Source: Platerodrilus igneus
Lineage: Eukaryota > Arthropoda > Insecta > Coleoptera > Lycidae
Length of the DNA stretch: 64,000 nucleotides
Reading direction: 5' to 3'
Assembly: GCA_036346225.1 (NCBI GenBank)
Contig: JARFIW010000668.1
Span: forward strand, 434,001-498,000
Both the position numbers and the translations under genes were made by a program. Below, one piece after another: positions 21,801-31,761 of this stretch (the stretch's first letter is position 1; the number at the start of each line of letters is the position of its first letter). Below the pieces are notes generated by a model, which was not told the origin of the DNA, searched no databases, and saw only the letters and a program-made list of their open reading frames with translations.

Positions 21801-22590
21801 TCAAAGAATATAAATATGAATATATTGAAGTTTGATTAATGTGTTTTAAATTCCATGTCTTACTCAAATACAGTTCATAGCACCAATAGGAAACTATGTT
21901 AACCTTCCAGTATTCACGCTAAAATTTGAGATTTTATTGGTCACGCCCGTCTCTGATACCGGGACTTCATATGTTTAAAGATAGTCTTATGTATACAATT
22001 GCTAGTATACTATCTCTTAATAATAGTCACTTGTAGTTAATTAATTTCAAACACATCTATATTAATGATATGAAAATTATGAGAATAATTTTTTCCGGAA
22101 AAAGATAATTTTACAAGAACCAAAACATTGTAACTTAAAATATGGTCCATTACTTTTTAGCGACTAAATATATTAGTAGGAACACTGCACTATCACACTT
22201 GAATATTCGTCTAAATCTTTTTCTTTTTAATTAATTTCTTTCTATTGTTTTCTTTTAGTCCATTTGTGCAATATTTTCTTGACAGTTATTGCATATTGCC
22301 AATAAACAGTACAAACTTCTTACATCTATAACAAGAATATCTTGTTTTCTTGTTTTTCTTCCAATCCCAATACGCACCTCTTATCCACTATTTTCTTCAG
22401 TAAGTGCAGGGTTGTTTTGAATTCGCCAAATTTCTCTCAACTTAAGTGTCAATATTCTTGGGAGGTTGGTCATGATGCCCAATTTGAGGTAATACCAAAC
22501 AAGTTTTTTTAAGAAAATTTTCCTCAATAGACTTGAAAGAGGATTGGTTTAATTATAAACACCTTAGGAATTAATCCCATCCACACTCAG
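21801..22590. other. AT-rich stretch without recognised gene
   Basis: No coding signal on either strand. It lies between the 5' end of non-LTR copy A and a piggyBac remnant. Confidence 0.45.
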
Positions 22591-22599
22591 CATCGGATT

Positions 22600-22993
22600 A
22601 GATATAATCATTTGCCATCTTGTGGTATTACGTGTGCGACTATAACTCGCACAGAGTTTGTTGACGGTATTAACTTCACGTTTACTGTTGTTATAAGCCG
22701 TAACGATAATTGGTTTTTAAATTCTCCAGTATCTTTTTCATTGTTATCACGTAAGTACACTTTTCCATTTTTTTTTAGCATGTGGATACGAAAGTCCAAC
22801 TGTTTCTATAACCAAACATACAAAAACCTTCTGGTAGCTTTGATGGCTGAGTAAACTCTACCGAAAGGTGTACTTTATTTTTTCTAACAGTTCCTATGGG
22901 CGTCAATTTATGCTTACTTAACAATTTGTCTGCGAGAGGCAAGGAAGTGAACCAATCGTCCATTGTAATATATCTAGTGGTGCCGAAAATGTG
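22600..22993 (-). pseudogene. piggyBac transposase remnant
   Basis: From 22,993 down the frame reads LSKHIFGTTRYITMDDWFTSLPLADKLLSK (shown here only in part by motif: T-x-D-x-W-F-T-S-x-P-L-A-D), then LTPIGTVRKNK and ELPEGF-like sequence. The DxWFTSxPLADxLL...GTxRKNK string is the region around the second catalytic aspartate of piggyBac transposases (DDE_Tnp_1_7). The remainder decays quickly after 22,800. A SINE is inserted directly upstream. Confidence 0.78.
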
Positions 22994-23010
22994 TTTAGAC
23001 AGTCTAAGAA
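22994..23010 (+). repeat. Target-site duplication of SINE copy 2 (left)
   Basis: TTTAGACAGTCTAAGAA, matching TTTAGAGTCTAAAAA at 23,245-23,259 with one deletion and one substitution. Confidence 0.6.
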
Positions 23011-23244
23011 CGACTCCTGCACGGTTCGTTTGAAAAATGTTAGGCGACCATTCTCACAAAAATACGCTCTCGTTCAGATGAGAAGTCCCGCGCGCACGGA
23101 CGAACGCGCGCGCGCGCGTGTGTGTGTGAAATCCATACCCTTCTTGGAACTGCAGGGATTCGACAAATTCAAAATTTTCCAGGTAAAATGACACACTTCC
23201 TGGCCAATGTAGTACCTTTGGGTAGAGCATTAGAAAAAATCAAG
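23011..23244 (+). mobile_element. tRNA-headed SINE, copy 2, 5'-truncated
   Basis: Starts inside the head (CACGGTTCGTTTGAAAAATG) and continues with TTAGGCGACCATT, TACGCTCTCGTTCAGATGAG and CCTGGCCAATGTAGTACCTTT to the A-rich end TTAGAAAAAAT. It contains a (CG)n/(TG)n expansion at about 23,103-23,128 where the other copies have ordinary sequence. Flanked by an imperfect duplication of the piggyBac remnant sequence. Confidence 0.75.
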
Positions 23245-23259
23245 TTTAGAGTCTAAAAA

Positions 23260-23648
23260 CAACATTTTCAGTCTTATTTGGCAGTTTATATGGTCCTTCT
23301 GGTTGTTGTTCTGAATATATGTCCATCTTGTTTGTGAAAAAAATTTAGCATGGCATATTGAAAATAGTATAATCCCGTATTTGTTTGGTTTTGAAGGCGT
23401 ATATTTGGCAAGTTATCAGACTTCTCAACAGTCGCTGGAGGTGTTGCTAGTCTTTCTCGTACGACTACATACTTATAATAATCACACTTGGGAAACTCTA
23501 CTTAAAACACTAGGTGTTAATATACTGCTTACCGAAACAATTAAGTATTTTTGTTGTTTAAGTAGTCATCCCTGTGTTACTGACCGTATACCTTTCTACT
23601 GACCGCGGTCTTAGAGATCACAACACAAGATATCCACTTTACTACTGT
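23260..23648. other. Stretch between two SINEs
   Basis: Probably the continuation of the sequence into which SINE copy 2 inserted. I cannot identify further piggyBac motifs with confidence. Confidence 0.35.
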
Positions 23649-23663
23649 GATAAGTGTACTACT
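23649..23663 (+). repeat. Target-site duplication of SINE copy 3 (left)
   Basis: GATAAGTGTACTACT, repeated perfectly at 23,965-23,979. Confidence 0.92.
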
Positions 23664-23899
23664 TTACATGTGATTTTCCAATGCTCCACCCAAAGGTACT
23701 ACATTGGCCAGGAAGCGAGTTTTTTTACCTGGAAAATTTGGAAATTTGCCGAACCCTTGCTATTCCAAGCAATCTTTAACGTGCTCTGTAACGTGCGTGA
23801 TAACATTCACACACGGGACCTCCATTTTACCTCTCATCCGAACGAGGGCGTAATTTTGTGCAAAATGCTCGCCTAACATTTTTCAACCGGACCGTCTCG

Positions 23900-23910
23900 G
23901 GATTTGAACC
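23900..23910 (-). promoter_or_regulatory. Polymerase III B box of SINE copy 3
   Basis: GGTTCAAATCC on the minus strand; differs from the B-box consensus only at the CpG (G to A), a common decay site. Confidence 0.85.
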
Positions 23911-23941
23911 CGGGACTTTGGGCATAATAGTTACACGCATA

Positions 23942-23953
23942 CCAACTACGCCA
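23942..23953 (-). promoter_or_regulatory. Polymerase III A box of SINE copy 3
   Basis: TGGCGTAGTTGG on the minus strand, an exact fit to the A-box consensus. Confidence 0.85.
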
Positions 23954-24379
23954 CGGAGCCGCTTGATAAGTGTACTACTATTAAAACGTCTCGATTGGTA
24001 AAAATGCTTACACCTTCCTAACCCTTCTACTTTCTAAAGTAAACTGAACTACGTATCGACCCGGTTTCTGAGACTGTGCGTGACTACTGAAAGGTTAGTA
24101 TAATGAGATCCATGATATAAAATGTAGCTCTCTGAATCCAAGCAAATTATTGTGTGTAAGATCAACAAGCAGAATTGGAAAGGGTAAGAGAGCTGAGTTG
24201 CCTACGAATGTTACATTTATACCTGGGCTGGGTAGTTTTAGAGCAGCTAATGACCTCAGCACTCCATAACGTGCGTTCACAAAAATAATATGGTTTATTG
24301 AGAAGTCTTCCTCTATGTTTATACTACTGACGTTAGGAATAGTTATGCGCTCTTTTGTTCTTATGTCTGCTATTCTAGA

Positions 24380-25160
24380 TAACCCAGGAAAATGACTCGA
24401 AATTTGTCGATTTGGAGGAAATAATACTGACTGGGCTGAAACTTTGTAAACAGTCTCCACGCGTAGACGCTACGTTGCGGGCAGAGGAGAGTCCAAAAGG
24501 TCCAAAAAATTAGTTTTTCGCAAATAACTCGGAGCAGAGATATAATTTTTTAAACACCGGTAATTTTGCGATGGAATGAAATCGCGTATGCGCGTCGCGA
24601 ATTTTTCGCTAATATCTTGAAAATGGACTCTCGAATCGAAAAATGTTTTAAATAAAAGTTGTAGAAAATCTAATTACGAACAATTTCGGTTTTTATTCAT
24701 TTCAGTACGGCCTAAATTCGCCGATAAAGCATTGTATGTCGTGGTTCATTGTCACGCAAAATAAACAGGAGCAAGTATTAGGTAGTAGCAATGTAAATGT
24801 ATATTTTCGAGATATTAGTGAGAAATGCGCGATATGCGTACGCGTTTTCGTTGCGTCGCAAAACTAAAAAAATTATATCTCTGCTCCATTTGGTAGTACA
24901 GACTTGAATCGAAAAGGAAATCGTGAGGAATTTTATAAGCTACAATTTTGATATGACCATAAATTCCCGCTGAGTTGATGTTTTTCGAGTTATTTGCGAA
25001 AAACTGATTTTTTGGACCTTTCAGACCCTCTTCTGCCCGCAACGTAGCGTCTAGACATGTGGACTTTTAATATGTTAAATAGTACCCTAAAGCAAGCCTG
25101 TTTACAAAGTTTCGGCCCAGTCAGTATATTTCCTCCAAAGTTTGTCATTTTGCTGGGCTA
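24380..25160. mobile_element. Palindromic foldback element
   Basis: The left end (AACCCAGGAAAATGAC...) is the reverse complement of the right end (...GTCATTTTGCTGGGCTA). Arms pair along nearly their whole length: ACTGACTGGGC, GACGCTACGTTGCGGGCAGA, AAGGTCCAAAAAAT, TTTTCGCAAATAACTCG, GGAGCAGAGATATAATTTTT and the GCG-rich block at 24,585-24,605 with 24,820-24,845. The right arm has two extra segments (about 25,055-25,100 and 24,890-24,985). No coding capacity is recognised. This structure fits a foldback-type non-autonomous DNA transposon or MITE dimer. Confidence 0.8.
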
Positions 25161-25871
25161 ATTAATAATAATATAAACACCACTTTGAGACCCATTTTTG
25201 AAAAACATTGATTTGAATCAAAACCACAAGATGTTATTACTACCAATGGAATAAATATCACACATTTCTATTTGATGGATTTTAACGCCTACTTAACCGC
25301 AACCCTACCTGCAAGTGCATGAATGTTGAATAACATATATATATCAGAAAATACGAACCTAACCTAATGAACAACATTTTAATGCAGCAGAAGCATATAA
25401 TAATATAATTTAGCATCAACTTTTCTGACATAAAGATTCACTACATGAATTTTCATTGCTACAACTGGGCGTTTACTTCAGCATGTTTAATAATTTGACC
25501 GAACCCCTCAGAATTCATCTTTTTATCACTCGCTTAACCTTTGACTACATACGACTTATAGACTCTATTTATGTAATATTTCAAAATACCTGGGATGTCA
25601 AAGCCACTATCGACTAAATTATTACTATTCGCTGTGGGACATTAAGTGCAACTTTGAGTTTATGCTGGTTTAGTTGTAGTCAAGTGCCTGTATGAATAGT
25701 TGTATGTTATGGATAAACTTCAAGAAATAAAACCAAGAAATTTGTATAAGCTGGTAGTTCAGACGAAAATATTAACATTTCTTCTGATGAAGATTTATTT
25801 GAAACACTTTAATTCAAATTAAGTGCCGTCTGTGGAAAAATTCAGCTCAAATTTGTCAGCTAGTAGTAAAG
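25161..25871. other. AT-rich stretch without recognised gene
   Basis: No coding motif seen. It ends at a minisatellite. Confidence 0.45.
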
Positions 25872-26110
25872 TTATACAACTTTGGACTCAATGTAGGTGA
25901 ATCGACTAAAAACAACGTGACTGCGTTGGTATGTAGGTCAATCTATTAAAAACAACGTAACTGTAGATTCAATGTAGGTAAATCGACTAGAAAAGTGCGT
26001 TACTTTGATATCAAAGCAGGCCAATCGACTAAAAACAGCGTTATTCTGAACTCAGAGTAGAGCAGCTAACCGGCCTAATAAAAACAACGTTGCGTTCAAC
26101 TTAAAGCAGG
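25872..26110 (+). repeat. Degenerate minisatellite, about 42-bp unit
   Basis: Five to six diverged units of the form TCAATGTAGGTCAATCGACT followed by AAAAACAACGT and a variable segment with ACT. The core CAATCGACTAAAAACAACGT recurs at 25,890, 25,935, 25,980, 26,020 and (changed) 26,075. Confidence 0.82.
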
Positions 26111-26483
26111 TAATCAATGATGCTGGTGGCGCAAGTACAGTTGCATAATTTTGATAACCGCTTTATTGGCAGTAAAAACTGCGTGATGTTGCATAAAAAA
26201 TTGGTTTAGGTTAAAAAATTTAAAGGTAATCAGCAAATGCTACATTTAGATTGAACATCAACTCTGCAAAAGTATGAATAAACACAGTTAGCAAGATTTT
26301 TAATGATGATTTATTATCTAGATGTTGTAGAAACAGCAAAATCTTCAGAGAATAAAAGTCTGCTTTAGCACTAATCGACCTTACTTCTATTTCCCAACTA
26401 CTATCCTTAGGGAAAAGATTAACATTTAGCAAGTATTCTGTAGACACTTTTGACCATCACCTTCCAGCACTACTTCTCATTAG
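26111..26483. other. Stretch without recognised gene
   Basis: Precedes the Gypsy gag zinc knuckles; may contain degenerate gag, but no motif is visible. Confidence 0.4.
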
Positions 26484-26762
26484 TTGGAACCAGACCTTGC
26501 TTCTAAATCAGGTGCTACGGCAGTTCCTTCGGTCCCGTTCCGCGGGTCTAATCCTGTCTCTAATCGTTCTATACCAAGCAATCGATTCAACCTTTCTTTC
26601 CTTACCACTCCTACCGCGGAATCTACTTGTACTAACCCGATAACGTGTTTCAAGTGCGACCAAACGGGACATATGTCTCCCCACTGTACTAGGCCGCAAG
26701 TACTGCATTGTTATGGTTGCGATCGGAAGGGAGTTACTCGCCGAAATTGTCCTAATCGATGA
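26484..26762 (+). pseudogene. Gypsy gag C-terminus with two zinc knuckles
   Basis: The frame has a Ser/Pro/Asn-rich linker and then CFKCDQTGHMSPHC and CYGCDRKGVTRRNC, two CCHC-type knuckles (the second has G-V-T-R-R in place of the usual G-H). This pair is typical for the nucleocapsid part of insect Ty3/Gypsy gag. The coding strand is strongly pyrimidine-rich, as is the rest of the element. Confidence 0.75.
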
Positions 26763-26881
26763 GGAGGTCCTTTAAATAGTCGATAAGGTCCTCGGCCCGA
26801 GGCGAAGGCCCTACTCTTTTCCTGACCTCGGATTCTCCTTTTTCTGGTCTGGACAATCAAACCCGTTTTTCGTTAAACTAT

Positions 26882-28100
26882 ATGAGTACTAGTGTTCGGG
26901 GCGACGAGCGCCCTCATTTGTGTGTTCAGATTTTTGGAATTACTTTCACTGGACCCCTAGACTCAGCTGCTACTTGTACCATCCTGGGCGGCCTCGGTTG
27001 GCATCGCTTACGTTCTCTAAACCTACCTCTCTTTACCGTCTCGTCTTCTTCCTGCACCCTCGCTGATAGTTCGACATGTGTCATATTGGGTTTCGTTTTC
27101 CTTCCAATCATTCTCCAAAATTCCGCCACTACTCTAGATGTCATCGGCATTCTTGAAATTTCTTACCACTTGTGCTGAGGATTGTTTTCTGGAGATCAGT
27201 CCAGTGTGTCCCTAATTTTCGAGATGGCTTATGGACTTTTGCTTCCCCTTCTTCTTTGGCCACCATCGCTCTTAGTCCTACTCATACAGCTTCGTTTAAA
27301 CTCCCTACTTCCTACCTTCTTCTCCAAACAACCTCCTGGTCTTGGCTGTACTTCCTTAGTACAACACCACATCCGCACGTTAGCCGAGCCCACCAAGCAA
27401 CATTATTATCTTCTTTCCCTTTCACTCCTTGAGGTTGCCCATGCGGAACTCGATCAGATGTTCCGATTAGGGGTCGTCGAACCTTCTACTAATCTATGGT
27501 CTAGCCCCAAAAGACCCAAAAAGACGCATATCTTCTTCCGTACATTTCTACTATGTTTCACCGGCTCAGCGATGCTCGTTATCACTCCTCTCTAGATATT
27601 CATTCCGCCTATTGGCAAATCCCTCTGTCCCCTGAATTCAAACCCATCACTGCATTCACAGTCCCTCATCGAGGTTTATTTTAATTCTGTCACATGCTCT
27701 TTGGCCTCCATAATTCTTCTATCACCTTGCAACGTATTATCGATCAAGTCATCGGTTCTGACCTGGAACCATTCTGCTTCGCCTACCCCGATGAAATCAT
27801 CATTGCCACTCCTTCATTCGAAGAACATTTTCAAATTCTTGACTTAGTTTTTTCCGTTTCTTACAGGTCGGCCTGACTCTCCGTCAAGACAAGTGTCATT
27901 TCTGTCTTCCCGAACTCCGCTATCTTGGTTATATTGTTAACCGGGACGGTCACCTTGTTGATTCCTACAAAGTTTCTGCGATCCTTAAGATCCCTCCTCT
28001 CTCCTCCGTTACCACAGTCCGTCAAACAATTGGCATGGCCAGTTGGTACCGTCACGTCGTTTCATCCCGAATTTTGCCACCCTCACATCTCCACTTTCTA
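26882..28100 (+). pseudogene. Gypsy protease and reverse transcriptase remnant
   Basis: Protease: GITFTGPLDSAATCTILGG (about 26,934-26,990), with D-S-A in place of the usual D-S/T-G. Reverse transcriptase: TKQHYYLLSLSLLEVAHAEL then RLGVVEPSTNLWSSP (27,390-27,510); HMLFGLHNSSITLQRIIDQV (27,690-27,745); FAYPDEIIIATPSFEEHF (27,779-27,832). In this last block the catalytic Y-x-D-D reads Y-P-D-E, so the polymerase would be inactive. Frame changes are frequent. Confidence 0.78.
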
Positions 28101-28480
28101 ACCTGACCTGAAAAACACCCCTTTCACTTGGACCTCCAATTGTCAATCTGCCTACCGTTCCCTTAAACAATACCTAGTTTCTGCCCCAATTCTTTTCTGT
28201 CTTGACTTTACCTGACCCTTCACCAACCAAACTGACGCCTCTCACTTCGGTTTGGGTGCCTTCCTTAGCCAATCCTATCCCGACGGCGAGAAGGTCGTCA
28301 GCTACATTAGTCGTTCACTCACCAAACTTGAGCGCAACTACTCAGTTACTGAAAAGAAGTGTCTGGCGGTGATGTGGGTGATTGAGAAGTTTTGTCCTTT
28401 TATCGAGGGTTCCCATTTTTCCGTTACCACTGATAATTATTTCCTCACCTGACTCAATAAACTTCCAAATTCTTCCGGTC
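28100..28480 (+). pseudogene. Gypsy RNase H remnant
   Basis: Contains TNQTDASHFGLGAFLSQSY, GEKVVSYISRSLTKLERNYS, TEKKCLAVMWVIEKF and GSHFSVTTDN, the standard RNase H blocks of Ty3/Gypsy pol (D, E and D positions recognisable). A stop interrupts just after FLT. Confidence 0.82.
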
Positions 28481-29250
28481 GCGTGTTTGGTCCCTACGCC
28501 TCCAACAATATAACTTTGCCATTATTTACCGTAAGGCCAAAGATCATATTATTCCTGATGCCCTCTCTCTTTCTATTCAGGTCCTTGAACCAATTTCTAT
28601 TTCCATCGTCACCTCGCTCGAAGTCACTCTTCCTACTCCGGATCCCTGGTACAACGTCATGATCCGAAAAGTTTCTAATTTCGTTAAACGTTATCCTTCC
28701 TGGTACGTGGTGGACAATATCCTTTTCCGTCGTCACAAAACGTCTATTGCTGCAGATTCTCTGGACGATTGAAAAATTGTCGTACCTTCTGAACAACGTA
28801 AAAATCCGATATTCCTCCATCACGATCCTTCTACTTTTGGTCATTGTAGCGTGACCAAAACTTCTGCTCGTCTCCTTCAAAAATATTACTTGCCCTGCTT
28901 CAGAGCTGACGTCGCTCGTTACATCCGACATTGTCCGATTTGTGCGGCTCACAATGTTAAACAGTTACTTGTTCCTGGCCTATTCGCTCCTAGAGCCAAA
29001 CTATCTATCCCTGACAAATTCTTTCCTGTGATATAGTAGGTCCTGTTCCACGTTCCACTCGTGGTCACTCCTATATCCTTGTAGTGGTTGATTACTTTAC
29101 CAAGTTTTCTCTTTTCTTTCCTTTACGTACAGCCACTGCACAATCCGTCACCAAAATTCTCGAAGATCAGCTTTTCCTTATTTTTGGCGTCCCTCAATAT
29201 CTTAAAATTTGTGCCAACGAGGATTCTAAAATACTTCCAAACTTAAATTG
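28481..29250 (+). pseudogene. Gypsy integrase remnant
   Basis: Zinc-binding region: HHDPSTFGHCSVTKTSARLL followed by YIRHCPICAAHN (28,818-28,955), the H-H-C-C pattern. Catalytic core start: IVVGPVPRSTRGHSYILVVV-like sequence at 29,033-29,085 and DYFTKFSLFFPLRTATAQSV at 29,090-29,145, broken by a stop at 29,036. The element ends or degrades after PQYLKI near 29,205. No LTR was identified. Confidence 0.78.
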
Positions 29251-29629
29251 AATTTTAAGGCATGAGTGAAATCTATGTATAATTAGTGGTCTATAGAGCT
29301 TTTTAGGGTTGATCTTATTTTGAAAAAGTACTAAAATTAGAAACCGCGCAATACTGGGTAGTCGGGAAATTAGGGTAGGGTTCAATTAACAGATCACCCA
29401 TAGTGTGCGTGTATGTTGGGTTGCAGACACACAGGAGGTATTACGGCGTGAAGCGTTTAGGCGGCGTTCTCCATGCATTGTAAAGAAACGAGGATTTAAC
29501 AGGGTGTAACTTTGTAAGGGGTGGTTTGATTTAAACAATTTAAACAGGGTTAAATTGCCCCGGAAATTCTAGATCAGGCTAAAGTAGTTAGTCGAAGAAA
29601 ACTCTTACCTAGGTTAGATCGGTGGCGCG
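29251..29629. other. Stretch without recognised gene
   Basis: Junction between the Gypsy remnant and the hAT fragment. No motif is visible on either strand. Confidence 0.4.
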
Positions 29630-30295
29630 GTGGATTCGGTGGATTGGGTGGATTCTATAGGTGAATTCCAAAAGGTGGATTTGTCTCAGGATCGGCTCCA
29701 TCCTCTACTTGCCACTGATTTTCAAACTGTTAGATGTAGAAAATTTAAAAGATTTCATGATGAGTTAGTTTCTGATTATGCAGATTATAGCCCACGTCAA
29801 AAATTTAAAGTTAATGTTTTTTTTAAAACCTTGGATACATTCATACACACTCTAACAAGCAGATTCGAAGATTTTCTAAAAATTTGTCAAAAATTATTTT
29901 GTTCAACCACTAAGAAAATTTTAAACGGAGAGGAAAATGAAAACGTTGATTGTATTTCACTTCTATTGAAATTTTACGAAAAAGATCTAAATGCTGTTAT
30001 CACAATCGAGAAACATAAATCATTTTGTTCATTTTTTAAAGATGTATCAAAAGATGATAAAATTGTCATTGAGGAACTTTTATCATTTCTTGTATCGAAT
30101 AATTTAGAGTATACCTTTCCCAACATTTCCAAATTGTGTAGAATATTTTTAACTTTTGGGACAAACAGTGCAATTGCTGAAAGAAGCTTTAGTCGTCTTA
30201 AACAAATTAAAATATATCTTAGATCAACTATGCTACAAAAAAAATTAAACAATTTCTCTATTTTAAGCATTGCATCTGATTATGCAAAAAGGTAG
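29630..30295 (+). pseudogene. hAT transposase C-terminal half (ZMYM1/TTF-type)
   Basis: A 221-codon open frame; from about residue 30 it resembles the C-terminal half of zinc-finger-MYM-1-like hAT transposases: RCRKFKRFHDELVSDY, VFFKTLDTFIHTLTSRFEDF, and the hAT dimerisation block FPNISKLCRIFLTFGT then AIAERSFSRLKQIKIYLRST and LNNFSILSIASDYAK. The A-E-R-S-F-S motif and following leucines are typical. The catalytic N-terminal half is missing and the first residues are probably not native. The remaining frame is uninterrupted, suggesting relatively recent truncation. Confidence 0.8.
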
Positions 30296-30410
30296 ATTTT
30301 ACTGTTATTTTGGATAAGTTTAAGTACATTGAAACCAGGCGAATACTGTTATAATTAAGTACTTAAATGTTTTTGCAATGTTATATTTTATAAGTTTTTT
30401 ACATACAAAA

Positions 30411-30545
30411 TAGTATATTGTACAACGAGCATGGAATGATGCCCATTTCTCACAAGTATGATAAATTGCACCACTCGCTTTCAGCTCGTGCTGCAAATCA
30501 TACGAGTGAGAAATGGGCATTCCATGCGTGTTGTACACTATACTT
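30411..30545. repeat. Compact hairpin/foldback repeat
   Basis: The left arm (30,411-30,472: TGTACAACGAGCATGGAAT, GCCCATTTCTCAC, GTATGAT) is the reverse complement of the right arm (30,498-30,545), with a three-base insertion in the left arm. The loop is about 25 bp and itself partly palindromic. It lies 170 bp downstream of the recombinase gene. Confidence 0.9.
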
Positions 30546-30712
30546 TTTCTACGACTGTAGTACGTACTCTTTTGTTAATATTATAAAATACATGGTAAGT
30601 ATAGGAGTATACATTTTATTAATATCATAAGTTTATTATCGTTTGTGAATATACATAAATTCAAAGAAAAGTACAAATTTATCATAATAAAAGTACATAA
30701 ATTGATTTAAGT

Positions 30713-31693
30713 TTAGTTTTTAGATTCATTATTATTAACAATATTAAAGGTTACATTGCAATTATTAAACGTCATTGTAGAAGGTGTTTTCCCAAAAACT
30801 AAATTTTCTTGACGTTGGAAATTCTTGTCTTTGGACGTTAATGGAACATTTGATGTGCTATCAATTGAATTTTGTATTATGTTGCCTGCATTCAACTTAT
30901 TTGTTAAAGAATCGGCTATATAGTTTTCGGCGACTGATGTTGATTCCCAGCCACCGTGCCTTTCTAAAGATGTTATATCTTCTCCAGCATCTACAAGAAT
31001 AGTGGCGGAAGATCTCCGGAAGCAATGACCAGTATACAATTCCGGATTGGGTAGTTTTAAATACGTTGCAATTTGCTTTCCCATAGCACCAAATTTATTG
31101 ATACTCACTTTCTGTGTGGTGCATTTTCCTTTCTGATAATTTAAGAAAAAACTAGGATCGCAAACATTTGATGGACGTAGATTCCAGTATTCTTTTGTGA
31201 TTTCATAAAAATTACTCGTTATCGTAAAGCTGCGTATAATTTTTGTTTTCGTGTCGGGGACTGTAACTAATATCGCAGAACCCAATTCCGTGAAATGAGT
31301 AATCTTCATCTGATGTAATTCCTGTCTGCGGCAAGCACCCATAATTCCCATAATTAATGCAGTCTGTAACAATATAAAAATAGCTATAAACCCGCATTAT
31401 TCTCCTAAGTTAATATTACATACTTTTGTCAGAAGAAACTGTTGATCCGGAGCCTCAGTAATAAATTTATTTATTTCCTCTGTTGTAAAAATTTTTGATT
31501 TCTTCGATTTATAACCGCTTGACTTCCGTTTGAAAAACGCTCTTAATTTTCCATACTTTGATATATCTACATTATGATGGATGGTGAGACTTGTTCTCAA
31601 CATAGAATAATGCGTCCACAATGTCGGAGATTTATACTTATTAGATAATTGATTAAAGTACGCAATTAAAACGTTTTCAGAATAAGCCGTCAT
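30713..31693 (-). CDS. Crypton-type tyrosine recombinase, two exons
   Basis: Exon 1 (31,693-31,424, 90 codons) joins exon 2 (31,363-30,713) in phase 0 over a 60-bp GT-AG intron, giving 306 residues without a stop. Exon 1 has the SAM-like core-binding region: SENVLIAYFNQLSNKYK, TLWTHYSMLRTSL, KSKIFTTEEINKFI. Exon 2 has the catalytic domain with each tyrosine-recombinase residue visible: Arg in GACRRQEL, Lys in DTKTK, H-x-x-R in GHCFRRSSATIL, His in LERHGGWE and Tyr in AENYI. This fits Crypton/YR proteins of insects, which cut and rejoin DNA through a covalent 3'-phosphotyrosine. The likely N-terminal extension (a further upstream exon) was not found, so ATG at 31,693 may be internal. It could be a domesticated copy. 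Confidence 0.82.
31364..31423 (-). other. Intron of the Crypton-type recombinase
   Basis: 60 bp on the minus strand, GTATGT...TTACAG. Its removal restores the LTK-TALIMGIMGACRR junction expected for the family, in phase 0. Confidence 0.85.
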
Positions 31694-31761
31694 TGGAAAT
31701 AAGATGCAAGTGTAGGGCTACTTGATTAATAGAAATATAAGCGCAACCGTGCAAATTGAAC

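Larger units (their letters stand above)
23664..23964 (-). mobile_element. tRNA-headed SINE, copy 3, full length
   Basis: 301 bp with a perfect 15-bp target-site duplication. On the minus strand it begins AAGCGGCTCCG and carries a tRNA-like head with an A box TGGCGTAGTTGG (23,953-23,942, exact match to TRGCNNAGYNGG) and a B box GGTTCAAATCC (23,910-23,900, one mismatch to GGTTCGANTCC). The body is shared with copies 1 and 2 and ends CCAATGTAGTACCTTTGGGT. Internal polymerase III promoter elements are therefore intact in this copy. Confidence 0.93.

Noticed and set aside
23890..23964. A tRNA gene on the minus strand
   Set aside because: A and B boxes are present, but the sequence continues into a body shared with two other copies and is bounded by a target-site duplication, so it is a SINE head.
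24095..24460. 121-codon minus-strand frame
   Set aside because: Starts inside the foldback element and runs into its flank; no motif found.
30320..30630. Overlapping frames of 72 and 70 codons on opposite strands with similar peptides
   Set aside because: The similarity arises because the DNA is palindromic; they are not genes.
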